DNA of 64,000 bases from Chrysaora quinquecirrha (lineage: Eukaryota > Cnidaria > Scyphozoa > Semaeostomeae > Pelagiidae). Below the pieces are notes generated by a model that saw only the letters and a list, made by a program, of their open reading frames with translations, did not search any database and had not been told where the DNA came from. The stretch is from NCBI GenBank assembly GCA_014526335.1, contig JACTAT010000060.1, positions 1,098,319 to 1,162,318 on the forward strand, given 5' to 3'. The translations under genes were made by a program, and so were the position numbers. Below, one piece after another: positions 42,601 through 54,240 of this stretch; position 1 is the stretch's first letter; each line of letters starts with the position of its first letter.

Positions 42601-45600
42601 GTTCCCGAAATGCAAATTCAGCGCTACATCTGACTTAGTTTTGCAAGCTTTACCAGTCTTCTCCCGAGTTTTATTATGTTGAAGCAGCTGGGCTTCATGT
42701 TTTAACTGGTTTAACATTTTATGTGAAAGAAGATTCTGTACTTTATGTGCAAATTTTTCAGTGCCCAGTAAGTGTCTCGGGGAAACATGACCCCTGGATG
42801 GACGAGGATGTGCCTCTGGAATTAAACAGACCCATCCACTTATAATATAGACACAGTCAGGGCACAGACCATATATAATGAGTAATAACATGCAGAATAC
42901 ACTTTTTTTTAATAAGCAACTTAACTTTCGTCCAGCCCTCAAAGTTGCTTAAAATTTTAAACATTTCAGCCCTCAAAGTTGCTTAAAAGTTGCTTAACGT
43001 TTTTTGTACTTAACAACCACCCCTGACTTCGCTGGTCAAAATCGTCAACTGTTAGGCCTACAAGACGACGTTTGGGAGACAGCAAGTGGAAAAACATTAA
43101 TAACGAACTTCAACATGCAAAACATAAGAACGAACAATTTCCTTACAACAAGAAAGAGTATATAAGCTTGGTTGTTTGACTTCTTAGTTGCCCACAGTAA
43201 TTCAATTGAGCCGTCAAGTTGCTTATTGTTGAGGTCAGTTCAGCCCTAGTTGCTTATTGAGCGGTTGCTTATTAAAGAAAGTGTAATAAAGGCTTTCTGG
43301 CAATACTATTATATGAAATTGCACTACAAACATCTTCGACGTGATATTAACACTATTCGGACTCAAATTAAGTGAACTTATTAAGTTTTCTTCAATTTCC
43401 CACCCTGTTATATAGGGATTTGGCTAAGATCATACCGATGTTCAGAGAGTTTCAAAACCGAAAACCCACCAATATGGGCGGCACATACTGGTACCCAAAC
43501 TTTATTAAGTACCCCTGGAGTAAGTGTGTTCAATGATTCTTAAAAATTTAATTGCATGGTTTGGAAGTACCTGAACATTTTAAATCTAAAATCTGAACTC
43601 AGATTCTGATTCCCATATAATCTGCTTAGCAAATTTCAAAATGTAGATCGAAACAATTTTCGCGTATTATGAAATTTCCCTCTTTTAAGTGAAAATGATT
43701 CTGTTTTTGTCTTCTGTCTGTTAGCTATTATCTATTATCATGTCTTAATTTTCTAGTGACCTTTGGAAAGAAGATACTATCAAGGAAGTAATGGTGAGTG
43801 CTTCTTTTTCACGTATTTTCTATTTGTTTTAAGATTTTTACGTATCTTGTTTCCTATTAATCTTTTGTCAGATTTTCGTTGACCTGTTTGTTTTCCACTT
43901 GATTTGTCTACCCTTCATTTTGGCCTTTGCTTTCTCTTCATTCTCTTCATGCTCTTCCAATTCTCTTCCTCAGCCCCAGCAACAGTATCGTCACAACCTG
44001 GATCGAAGTCTTGTTTCCTCATTTTTTCTGAGATCCTAGTATCTTACGCTAAATACATCATTTCTACCCCACCATTCCACCTTCATTCTACTCTACTATA
44101 GTCTGTGCTATGTTTTTCTCTCTTCTTCCAAACAATCACTCGTTAAGCTCCCCTCTATCCGGTGAAGGGTTCCTCTAGTCTTTATCATATTTCGCTCTTA
44201 TCAAATTTCATTCTTTGTAACTCCTCAATACTCCTTTCTCTTCTATCCTACTTTCATATAACGTTGATCCACTGGACTCTGCTCTACTCTACTATACTCT
44301 CTAAGTCGCCTTCAGTCTACTCTCCTCTACTCTTCAATCAATCTTTTGCACTCTACTCAAAAGTATTCTATTCTAATCTACTCTACTCTTCCACTCATCT
44401 TCTTCACTATAATTTCATTAATGTCTTCGACTCTACTCTACTTTTCTATTACTCTTCTTCACTCTACTCCACAGCACTCTGTTCTAGTATTCCAATAATC
44501 TTCTTCGCTCTACTCTACTCTACTCCCCTCTTTTCTTCTCTTCTCTACACTACTGCTTTGTTAATCTTCTTCACTCTACTCTACTTTTCTCTACTTTTCC
44601 ATTAATTTTTTTCACTCTTCTCTACTCTTCCACTCATCTTCTTCACTCCACTCTACTCTACTCCACTCTTCTCTTCTCTTCTCTACACTACTGCTTTGTT
44701 AATCTTCTTCACTCTACTCTACTCTACTTTTTCACTTATTTTCTTCACTCTACTCTACTCTACTCTACTCTACGTTTCCATTATTCTTCTCCACTCTACT
44801 CTACCCTTCCACTGATCTTCCTCACTCCACTCTGCTCTACTCCACTCTTCTCTACACTTCTGTTTTGTTTATATTCTTCATTCTACTCTTCTCTACTTTA
44901 CTTTTCCATTTATTTTCTTCACTCTACTCTACTCTACCACTAATCTTCTTCACTCCACCCTACTCTACTCCACTCTTCTCTTCTCTACACTACTGCTTTG
45001 TTAATCTTCTTCACTATACTCTTCTTTTATCTACTTTTCCACTTATTTTCTTCACTCTACTCTACTCGACTCTACTCTACGTTTCCATTATTCTTCTCCA
45101 TTCTACTCTACTCTTTCGCTGATCTTCTTCACTCCACTCTTCTCTTCTCTTCTCTACACTACTGCTTTGTTAATCTTCTTCACTCTACTCTTCTTTTCTC
45201 TACTTTTCCACTTATTTTCTTCACTCTACTCTACTCGACTCTACTCTACGTTTCCATTATTCTTCTCCATTCTACTCTACTCTTTCGCTGATCTTCTTCA
45301 CTCCACTCTGCTCTACTCCACTCTTCTCTACGCTACTGTTTTGTTAATCTTCTTCACTCTACTCTTCTTTTCTCTACTTTTCCACTTATTTTCTTCACTC
45401 TACTCTACTCGACTCTACTCTACGTTTCCATTATTCTTCTCCATTCTACTCTACTCTTTCGCTGATCTTCTTCACTCCACTCTTCTCTTCTCTTCTCTAC
45501 ACTACTGCTTTGTTAATCTTCTTCACTCTACTCTTCTTTTCTCTACTTTTCCACTTATTTTCTTCACTCTACTCTACTCGACTCTACTCTACGTTTCCAT

Positions 45601-46572
45601 TATTCTTCTCCATTCTACTCTACTCTTTCGCTGATCTTCTTCACTCCACTCTGCTCTACTCCACTCTTCTCTACACTACTGTTTTGCTAATCTTCTTCAC
45701 TCTACTCTACTTTTCCATTGATATTCTTCACTCTACTCTACTCTACTCTACTCCACTCTTCTCTTCTCTTCTCTTCTCTTCTCTACACTACTGTTTTGTT
45801 AATCTTCTTCACTCTACTCTTCTCTACTCCACGTTTCCATTAATTTTCTTCACTCTACTCTACTCTTTCACTAATCTCTTCACTCCACTCTACTCTACTC
45901 CACTCTTCTCTTCTCTTCTTTACTCTACACTACTGCTTTGTTAATCTTCTTCACTCTACTGTACTTTTCTCTACTTTTCCACTTATTTACTTCACTCTAC
46001 TCTACTCTACTCTACTCTAAGTTTCCATTATTCTTCTCCCTTCTACTCTACTCTTTCACTGATCTTCTTCACTCCATTCTGCTCTACTCCACTCCTCTCT
46101 ACACTACTGTTTTGTTAATCTTCTTCACTCCACTCTATTCTACTCCACTCTTCTCTTCTCTTCTCTACACTACTGTTTTGTTAATCTTCTTCACTCTACT
46201 CTACTCTACTCTACTTTTGCATTTATTTCCTTCACTCTACTCTACTCTTCCACTCATCTTCTTCACTACAATTTCATTAATGGCTTCCACTCTACTCTAC
46301 TCTTCCACTAATCTTCTTCACTCCACTCTTCTCTAATCTAATCTACTCCATTCTACTCTACTCTACTATACTCCACTCTCTTTACTCTACTTTTCTTGCC
46401 ATATATAATGATTTAATTTCCCTCTACTGTACTTCAGGATTGCATAAAACATCGAAAGCTGCCATCTTATTCTACCCTCTTTCTGGCAATCGGTTCATTG
46501 GCTGTTTCGCTCGTTTTCCTACTCTGTTGCTGCTCAGGAACTGCCCCGGATACAACGAAGAAAGATCAGTAA
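36643..46572 (+). CDS. ER thioredoxin-like type I membrane protein (8 exons)
   Basis: Exons: 36643-36803, 38446-38511, 40002-40051, 40777-40822, 42376-42498, 43416-43523 (or -43519), 43757-43793, 46438-46572 (TAA). Product about 241 residues. Seen: signal peptide (MAIRFAVILFFLAYCCEIVS), then [20 protein letters not shown], the CxxC site CKPC at ~60-63, a helix, MNVAVINPSKNKGLLRRFGI, KNLPVVYLF with the cis-proline at ~104, FQFVYVGELSENQIEIF, a short membrane-proximal region, one membrane span (~209-230) and the C-terminal KKDQ. Family: thioredoxin-related transmembrane (TMX/PDI-like) proteins act on disulfides in the ER; the KKXX tail is a known ER retrieval signal. Odd: no Trp before the first active-site Cys (DDCKPC instead of WC). 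The ATG at 36643 has an AAA-ATGG context and opens the signal peptide; an upstream in-frame ATG at 36523 would bury it. Which TMX it corresponds to is not certain. Confidence 0.88.
37494..38222. mobile_element. Non-autonomous hAT-like element, 729 bp, 8-bp target duplication
   Basis: Starts CAGGGGCGCAAAT and ends, inverted, ATTTGCGCCCCTG. A perfect 8-bp duplication ACTGCTGT flanks it (37486-37493 and 38223-38230), the hallmark of hAT. The interior has a GGGGGCATGCTCCCCCGGAA stretch and no transposase. The flanks rejoin into a sequence (CTGCTGTGACGCTACTGTGG) resembling 32200-32225, so it has inserted into an older repeat. First intron of the thioredoxin-like gene. Confidence 0.93.
38512..40001. 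other. Intron of the thioredoxin-like gene, no recognised element
   Basis: Contains a small ATAGCAC/TAGCACT repeat near 39260-39310 and CCATCTG(C/A)CC repeats near 39058-39120. Short open frames on either strand show no protein features. Nothing else is supported. Confidence 0.6.
41381..41815. mobile_element. MITE family B, best preserved copy, TTA target duplication
   Basis: Starts GGCTATGGCCAAACGATCAA and ends TTTGATCGTTTGGCAAAGGC G, flanked by TTA at 41378-41380 and 41816-41818. The interior is a partial palindrome of CAACATTTGCTTGACAAGCA-type words. The TTA duplication places the family near PIF/Harbinger. It defines the ends for the degraded copies at 6100, 7604 and 28084-29200. Confidence 0.85.
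41890..42130 (-). mobile_element. tRNA-derived SINE
   Basis: Read on the minus strand: a tRNA-like head from about 42125 (GTGGTGTGGCCGAGTGGTCA as box A, GTGGGTTCGAAAC as box B), a body containing GGTCGGTAAATGAGTACCCA, and a tail of ATT repeats at 41890-41920. This is the standard SINE build; the head alone is not a plausible functional tRNA because the anticodon stem is weak and no acceptor end matches. It lies in intron 40823-42375 of the thioredoxin-like gene, antisense to it. Confidence 0.82.
42898..43285. mobile_element. MITE family C, 388 bp
   Basis: Alignable over its full length to 16152-16536 (for example TAACAACCACCCCTGACTTC, GTTAGGCCTACAAGACGACG, GACTTCTTAGTTGCCCACAG), with ends TACACTTTTTTTTAATAAGC and ATTAAAGAAAGTGTA. 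The high similarity across 27 kb suggests fairly recent activity. Intron 42499-43415. Confidence 0.9.
43900..46420. repeat. 2.5-kb pyrimidine-rich CTCTA-based array
   Basis: Built from CTCTACTCTA, CTTCACTC and TTCTCTTCTC words. From about 45000 on it is organised into larger units of ~343 bases (for example the segment from 45167 recurs at 45510) with half-units of ~180. The + strand is nearly free of G. It forms most of the last intron of the thioredoxin-like gene and ends 20 bases before the final acceptor. Open frames on the + strand here are translated repeat. Confidence 0.95.
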
Positions 46573-46990
46573 TTAATTGGCAAACACAGAAATAATGGAC
46601 TTTCTTGAATAAGATTGATGGTAAACATTTTTATCAATACAAGATTTATTATTATAATTCTGACGGGAAACCTTGGACCCTTGGGTTTCCGTTTCCCTTA
46701 GCGAAGGAAAGGTGGGGTGTCTTAGAGCATGCGCTGTCATGTTTTATTGTGGCAAATACCAATAGATTGACTTGATTTTACATTATGGATGGATCCGTTT
46801 TTGGATTGTAGAGATTCTGTCGTCTTCACAGAAATCTCTAGGAAATCCTTTTGTATTCACTGAAATTTCTTAGAAATCTCTTGGAAATCCTTTTGTTTTA
46901 ACAGAAATCCCGTATGCTTTTTTTAGTATTTGGTAATTTCCCTTGCTCCACTGAAAGAACTCGCCCTCCTGAACTAGGCTGCTTGGTTTC
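46573..46990. other. 3' flank of the thioredoxin-like gene
   Basis: Should contain the 3' untranslated region. No canonical AATAAA was found close to the stop. A short repeat of GAAATCTCTTGGAAATCC lies near 46835-46895. No gene. Confidence 0.5.
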
Positions 46991-46999
46991 TTATAAATA

Positions 47000-47140
47000 T
47001 ATAAAAGTACATATCACAATAGATGAGTGAGATTCGAACCTCGACTGCTTGGCCAGAGAGCCAACTGGTCATGCAGTCTAGTTTCGAATCCTATCTATTG
47101 TGGTATGCCACTTGTCGAATAATCTATCCTAGTGTTCAAT
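47000..47140. mobile_element. tRNA-like SINE fragment, inverted pair
   Basis: AGTTTCGAATCCTATCTATT then GTGGTATGCCACTTGTCGAA at 47080-47120 matches the 3' half of the SINE-like copies at 50895-51230. Just upstream, ACAATAGATGAGTGAGATTC and GAACCTCGACTGCTTGGCC are the inverted form of the same part. So two half copies meet head to head. Confidence 0.7.
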
Positions 47141-47149
47141 TTCAAATGG

Positions 47150-49800
47150 GTATATATTGCGCCATCTGACAGGCTGCAGTTTCTTATAAGTCAGTTTATT
47201 GGTAGCTGGGTAATACTATATACCATATATTTGTTAAATTTTGCTTAAACTGGTGTAAAAATTTATCATCATGCCTTGAAGAAAATAATATTTATGTCAT
47301 GAAAATGTTGTCGTTAAAGATGGAGATTAAATTGGATTTTAAAAGCATTGGTGATTTAAATTATGCTGTATCTTGGAAAAATGCTGTTTTTTCTCAAATC
47401 TTTGTCTTCTCGTTACGAGCTTTCTAGCTCTCGGTAGACAAACAAACTGCTCGGAAATCACTTAAACAAGCGTTAAATCGATTGGAAATATCAGTTTTCT
47501 TTGTTGTGCGACTATTTTGACAAGGAATAAGCTATCATAGCGAGATTAGCCAAGAAGTATAAGCGATGCTTGCAATAGAACACAGCCAGCAGCCACCAAA
47601 CTCTAGCCAGACTGAGATGGTTACATATTCTCAAAGCATGTCTCGATTCCCTAGGGAATTGTAGAACAGAGCGTCCCCTACAGGCCTTCGAGTTTTGCAG
47701 CGCGAGAAATCAGGTGATTCTCCTGTTGTTTTGGCTTGTTGCGAGTCCCAGAAAAGCCCAGATGGTCATTGAAAAATATCCCGATTGCACGCTATTTCTT
47801 GCAAATATCATGCAAAAGCGACTCCTAATTGAAAAGAGAGAAAAACAAGGCAAAATCAACACAAAATCAGCTGTTTTATAGAGCAATTTTACACCAAAAT
47901 CAACAGAAAACTGAAGCATTTTACACAAATTCAAGGGTAGGGTTAGCAATCGAATGACGTTAAATGTACAATTACTCCACGAATAATGCATTTACGACAT
48001 AAATAAGATCAAAAATGTAAAAAAACATGAAAAATACATCAAATACAGTTATTAGAATGCATAAAATCCATGAAAATACCCGAAAAAACAGCAGAAATAA
48101 ATCAGCTTCATCAAGTAGAACCGTTCGGTTTCCCCATCATGCACCACTGAGTATAACAATGAGAACAATAGATTTACCCATCAGTCTGTGCGCCAAAATC
48201 CAGTTTTATACTACTGCATGCTCGAAATCTTCCTTTCTTGGTTGAGTTGAGATGATGGAAGGAGCTCTCGGAATCAGAGCTCCAAATTTGCTCGAATTTT
48301 CTTCATGGCCTGAGTGAATTTCCTCGAAATTGCTTTATTTTGCTGTAACTATCTTCATTTATGAATTGGAATGATTGATTTAATGCTGCTGAACCAAAAT
48401 GTGACAAATTTTGCTGAGAAAATCTTCTTGGAGCTCATCGAAGATGGAAGGCCTTGGGAAGAAGAAAATGTCGGCGGCTTGCATCCTTCCCTGCAAAGAA
48501 AACACAAGGTTAGCACATGTTGATCAACTCTAAAGTCATTTCTTTAAATTAAATGCATTCAAGACAAGAAATACAATGTTTTTGCTGCAAATTAATGCTT
48601 TTATTTGCATCGCAGGTCCTTGTTCGTTGATTTTTGGATGGCTTCAGCTACGTGGAAAGCATGGCCGATGGCTAGCAAACTGATCAAATTTGTACCAGCA
48701 AAATCTCAAGCAAAGATATTTTCAGATAAGTACCAATTCTACTTTCTTGTTTTCATAATTCTGCTTAAATTTTGCTGCAAAAAGATGTTTTCGCTGCTGT
48801 TTTCATGAAGAAAACTGCTGAAATTTTTCTGGACGAAAAACCACTTAAATTTTGCATGGTCTCAGCAAAACTTTCGTTATTTTCCCACATTTTCCAATGA
48901 CAAAACGAGATTTTTCTCGCAAATTTGAGAAAAGTTCAGCAGAAATTTCCTGCAGAATCACGTTTTTCGCGCAACGATATTAGCATATCAATTGAACTCC
49001 ATATTTGTAGAAAAGTGTGCATTCTTACCGAGGCGGTCTCTGATTGGCTGAAACCGCACGCTCCATTTTCTTGTGCAAATTCTTTCTTGCAACGTGCCTA
49101 GATGACAAAAGGTGCTTCTTTAATAACGCAAAATCGCTTTGAATTACAATATTTCAAGATTGAAGGAATTTATGTTGGAAACTTAAGGATTTTCGCAACC
49201 GAGCAAAATCTTTAGGCCAAAACAAGGGAAAACAAAACAAGATCATACAGACTTAGGCCCATCATTCGAAACTTTGTTTCAGTTGTTAAAATCTCGACAT
49301 CTTAAGGTGCAGAAAAAATTAAATGTTTTACAACGAAACCATAGAAATTTATCTTATTTGTCTATGTTAGTTAGTTCATTATTATCATTTTAAATATTTG
49401 TGCATCCTTTTATTAGCTTTGAAATGCTATGCGTTCCTGTAGGGGTTTTTTCACTTAGATAAAGTCAAACGTTTTCAGGCACATTGACACTGGGGGCAGG
49501 TCAGATTGATGCCATCTTACATAAAAAATCATTGTTTTGATGTATTAACTGTATTTTTGCCTAAAAATGGTGCCCCCCCCCCAAAAAATTTATGCGTTCT
49601 TGCAGCACTAGCTTTACTCATTTATACAAATTTATTATATAATTCATACCATGATATGGTGCATGCAAATGATTTCGCATGGACTTCAGAGCATTTTATC
49701 AAGAGCTTTGTGGCATGACCCTAATTGCATTAACAATAAATTAAACCAGAGAACATACTTAACTTTGTCAATTGGCATGCTAATGATTTTTAAACCCTAT
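47150..49800. other. No recognised gene; AT-rich region
   Basis: Scattered open frames (47710-47991 minus, 48027-48245, 48605-48808 and 49506-49893 plus) have no recognisable family or good exon structure. Recurrent AAATTTTGCTG/CAGCAAAA words at 48300-48960 give a weak internal similarity. Nothing else is supported. Confidence 0.55.
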
Positions 49801-49817
49801 TTTCCATTCAAGTTTAA

Positions 49818-50010
49818 CAGTGACCCTTTGCACATATACAAAACTAACCCAAGCCAGTTTAACTATGACCTTTGCACATATACAAACCTTTAGCCTTTAA
49901 CCCAAGCCAGTTTAACTATGACCTTTGCACATATACAAACCCTTAGCCTTTAACCCAAGCCAGTTTAACTATGACCTTTGCACATATACAAACAGCCTTT
50001 AAAACCCTTG
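49818..50010. repeat. ~53-bp minisatellite, about four units
   Basis: AAGCCAGTTTAACTATGACC followed by TTTGCACATATACAAACC occurs at about 49852, 49903 and 49957, with a diverged unit before (49818). No coding meaning. Confidence 0.88.
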
Positions 50011-50249
50011 ACCCATAACCCATTCTAATTTAACTATGACCCTCTTGTCTTTTACAAAACCCTATACCATTACCCTTACCCCACATTTCACCATAACTTG
50101 AACCCTTTATACAAAACACTACCCACACACTAGACTGATTACCTAAGTAGTAGTTATCGCTATTGAAATAAATGCTAGGACGCTCAATCCAGTTTTAGCG
50201 ACCTCGAATTGGTATTAGTCTCGGTCTGATGAGCGATAACTGGGACCCA

Positions 50250-50425
50250 AGTTAGACTTATTACCTTCCTCCCACTCTTTCGGAAACAGCTTCTAACAAC
50301 AACAACAACATACAGCTGTTTCCTCTGTTTCCTCAGAGTTGGAGCGGGGTGGTGTAATGTGGAGGAGCGTAGACTACGACGAATGTAAAAAGTCTAGACT
50401 CAAGTAATAAGTTTACCTTTACCCT
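50250..50425. mobile_element. Small MITE family E, second copy
   Basis: TTAGACTTATTACCTTCCTC on the left and ACTCAAGTAATAAGTTTACC on the right, with AACAACAACAAC inside, match the copy at 21648-21790 in layout and ends. Confidence 0.65.
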
Positions 50426-50884
50426 ACCAAATCGTAAAATTGACTCAAAGTAGTTAGTTTAACTTACTTTTAAGATCTTGATATAATGACGTCTGTGTTT
50501 TGAAACAACGCAATATCTGTTAGAAGTAAGAATTAATTAATTATCTTTACATTATTAAACGGGATTTCGATTGCATTTTGAACTTATGGAATCATTTATA
50601 ACAATTCAAAAAGTCAAAATATTTTTTTCCAATATAAAAAAGTTTAAGTTGGTTGAATGAGGCGTGATGTTGGTTGGCTGGTTGGAAGGTGTTCTGTGGT
50701 TGTTGTTGTTGTTGTTGTTGGGATTTTTGATGGTGTTTGATGTCTATCACCTATTCAACACAACTAAACTATTTTATATTGATGACAAAAAAACGATTAA
50801 AATGGTGTAAAAAAAGAAAGGTTTTGCTTTTAAATCAAAATGCCTATCAAAACCCGTTTATATAGTAAAGTACATTCATAAATA

Positions 50885-51232
50885 TATATTTATATAATAT
50901 GGGGTATGAGCCTTGGGCTGTATGACTTGGAGAGTTACTCGGCGACTTCATTGAGCTCTATAGCTCAGTGGAAACGTCGTTGGCTCTCTGATCATGCAGT
51001 CCTGGGTTCAAATCCCATCAATTGTGGTATGCCACTTACATACATAAATAAATATATATTTATATATTATGGGGTATGAGCCTTGGGCTGCATGACTTGG
51101 AGAGTTACTCGGCGATTTCATTGAGTTCTAAAGCTAAGTGAAAATGTCGTTGGCTCTCTGATCATGCAGCCCAGGTTCGAATCCCATCAACTGTGGTATG
51201 CCGTTTGTTGAAAAATCTATCCTTGTGCTCAT
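50885..51232 (+). mobile_element. Two tandem tRNA-derived SINE-like copies
   Basis: Each copy of about 165 bases reads ATGGGGTATGAGCCTTGGGC, CTTGGAGAGTTACTCGGCGA, then a tRNA-like part with box A (TAGCTCAGTGG at ~50960) and box B (GGTTCAAATCCCATC at ~51005), then GTGGTATGCC. Copy 2 (51075-51220) has decayed box A (AAGCTAAGTGA) and GGTTCGAATCCCATC. The second runs directly into the AT pentamer tract. Confidence 0.82.
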
Positions 51233-52232
51233 ATAATATAATATAATATAATATAATATAATATAATATAATATAATATAATATAATATAATATAATATA
51301 ATATAATATAATATAATATAATATAATATAATATATAATATATAATATAATATAATATATAATATATAATATAATATAATATAATATAATATAATATAAT
51401 ATAATATAATATAATATATATAATATAATATAATATAATAATATAATATAATATAATATAATATAATATAATATAATATAATATAATATAATATAATATA
51501 ATATAATATAATATAATATAATATAATATAATATAATATAATATAATATAATATAATATAATATAATATAATATAATATAATATAATATAATATAATATA
51601 ATATAATATAATATAATATAATATAATATAATATAATATAATATAATATAATATAATATAATATAATATAATATAATATAATATAATATAATATAATATA
51701 ATATAATATAATATAATATAATATAATATAATATAATATAATATAATATAATATAATATAATATAATATAATATAATATAATATAATATAATATAATATA
51801 ATATAATATAATATAATATAATATAATATAATATAATATAATATAATATAATATAATATAATATAATATAATATAATATAATATAATATAATATAATATA
51901 ATATAATATAATATAATATAATATAATATAATATAATATAATATAATATAATATAATATAATATAATATAATATAATATAATATAATATAATATAATATA
52001 TAATATAATATAATATATAATATAATATATATAATATATATATATAATATAATATAATATATATATATAATATAATATAATATATATATATATATAATAT
52101 AATATAATATAATATAATATAATATAATATAATATAATATAATATAATATAATATATATAATATAATATAATATAATATAATATAATATAATATATATAA
52201 TATAATATATATAATATATATAATATATATAT

Positions 52233-52266
<34 letters not shown>

Positions 52267-52600
52267 ATATATATATAATATATATATATAATATATATAA
52301 TATATATAATATATATAATATATATAATTTATATAATATAATATATATATATATAATATATATATAATATTATATAATATATATATATATATATAATATA
52401 TATAATATATATATATATATATATAATATATATAATATATATAATATTATATAATATAATATATAATTTATATAATTTATATAATTTATATAATTTATAT
52501 AATTTATATAATTTATATAATTTATATAATTTATATAATATATATAATTTATATAATTTATATAATTTATATAATATATAATATAGTATATTTAATACAT
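51231..52600. repeat. AT-only tract, (ATAAT)n then TATATAATTTAT units
   Basis: About 750 bases of nearly pure (TATAA)n/(ATAAT)n, then mixed TATA and (TATATAATTT)n to 52580. There is essentially no G or C for 1.3 kb. The minus-strand frame over 52329-52631 (LYKLYKLYK) is translated repeat. The exact length in an assembly should be doubted. Confidence 0.97.
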
Positions 52601-52737
52601 ATATATATAGGTTATATACATTTAAATTCAAGTAACGTTTTAAGCAAGCAATTTATCTCTAAACACCTTCGGTCTTTTGGTCATACTTAGAACGTTTTTT
52701 CGTCCGACGCTCTATAGACGTCAGAAATAGACGGAAA

Positions 52738-52948
52738 CAATTTACTACGGCGGAATTTATACCCAGATATGGTGTGGATCCAAATCAAACCAATCCAAAA
52801 AGTCCAGGCAACGAATCTTCACTTTTCTATTGATGCATTTGATCCACATCTGGGTATATATTCCACCGGTCAGTCACTCGTTTCAGTCTGTTTCGGACGT
52901 TTATACCACTGAGGAGTGTCAACTGCAAAAAGCTTTCAAGTATGCCCC
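52738..52948. mobile_element. Fold-back family D copy
   Basis: GGCGGAATTTATACCCAGAT on the left and ATCTGGGTATATATTCCACC on the right are inverted; it continues CTGAGGAGTGTCAACTGCAA and AAAGCTTTCAAGTATGCCCC, matching the right end of 17107-17582. Confidence 0.75.
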
Positions 52949-53429
52949 CTTAATTTTAACGTTTTCCCTCGCAATATATCCAGTAGTTTATACACTATTT
53001 ATATTTAAATTAATTAGCTTATACACATTATTTATTATGTTAATTCATACGTATACTAATACAACAATTTTAGGTATTCAGAGTTGATAGAATATTGAAA
53101 TTGTTAATTTAGTTGACTCGTATCTTAGTTATTTTCACTAAAGTAATTTGAATTTAAATTAATTTATGCACGTTTAGAGTATACATAGCTGAACTTAAAC
53201 ATAGCAAGGTCACTTTATACACGTTGCAAGAAAGAACTAAGCAAATACCTTCAAAATGTTCCCTGTGAAAACACTTTAACAGCAACTGCAATCAAACTTT
53301 TAGTTACACCCAAGTAGTATCATGGCCTGCAGGCAATTTTTGGATCTAAAATTGAAAGGTCAAACCCTTATTGAAATATTACTTATCTAGTTAGTTTATA
53401 AAGGAAAACATCTTAATATAATCTAATTT

Positions 53430-54240
53430 ACGTTTATTTATCCTATATATTCCTTATTTGGAAGAAAAGTATATGGACAAAACGGAGAAGACAAAGTGAG
53501 AAAACTATGAAATTTCCATCATTGGTGAGTCAACTGATCTCAAACTTTTCTAGTTATCTAGTTGTTTATTCAAAACATTTAAACGTGACTAAATAAATAA
53601 GTTAGCTAATAAATTATAGATTCTAATTCACGTTTATTTATCCTATATATCCTTTATGTGGAAGACAAAGTATATGGACAAAGTACTTGGAAGAATGGAC
53701 CAAATTTCAATCATTGGTGAGTCAATTTAACTTCAACTTTTGCTAGTTCATTTATTGAAACATTACTTACTTAGTTAGTTTATAAAACAAAGATACTAAT
53801 TCACTTTTATTTATCTTATATATCTTTTATGTGGAAGACAAAGTATATGGACAAAGTACTTGGAAGAATGGACCAAATTTCAATCATTGGTGAGTCAATT
53901 TAACTTCAACTTTTGCTAGTTCATTTATTGAAACATTACTTACTTAGTTAGTTTATAAAACAAAGATACTAATTCACTTTTATTTATCTTATATATCTTT
54001 TATGTGGAAGACAAAGTATATGGACAAAGTACTTGGAAGAATGGACTAAATTTCTATCACTAGTGAGTCAATTTAACTTCAAATTTTGCTGGTTCATTTA
54101 TTGAAACATTGTTTATTTAGTTAACTTATAAAACAAAGATACTAAAATTCACTTTTGTTATCTTATATATCCTTTATGAAGAAGATGGACAAAGTCCTTG
54201 GAAGAATGGATGAAATTTGAACCATTCAGGTTAGTCAATT
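53430..54240 (+). repeat. ~172-bp tandem array with donor-like ends (5 units)
   Basis: Each unit has TTTATGTGGAAGACAAAGTA, TATGGACAAAGTACTTGGAA, GAATGGACCAAATTTCAATC and ATTGGTGAGTCAA. Unit starts (TATATGGACAAA) at about 53470, 53671, 53843, 54017 and 54185. Units 2 and 3 are almost identical. In units 1-3 the sequence ATTG|GTGAGT is a strong splice-donor match; in unit 4 it is TAGTGAGT and in unit 5 CAGGTTAGT. Whether these were ever exons is open. Confidence 0.85.

Noticed and set aside
44162..46336. Series of Leu/Ser/Phe-rich frames of 85-155 residues
   Set aside because: They follow the CTCTA pyrimidine array in the last intron of the thioredoxin-like gene; each is a repeat translation.
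48444..48808. Possible two-exon gene (MEGLGKKKMSAACILPC..., then RSLFVDFWMASATWKAWP)
   Set aside because: The donor (GTTAGC) and acceptor are plausible and phase agrees, but the second part runs into AT-rich hydrophobic nonsense, there is no recognisable family and no further exon. Not enough to list as a gene.
52329..52631. Minus-strand frame of LYKLYK repeats
   Set aside because: Translated TATATAATTT repeat; no G or C in the region.
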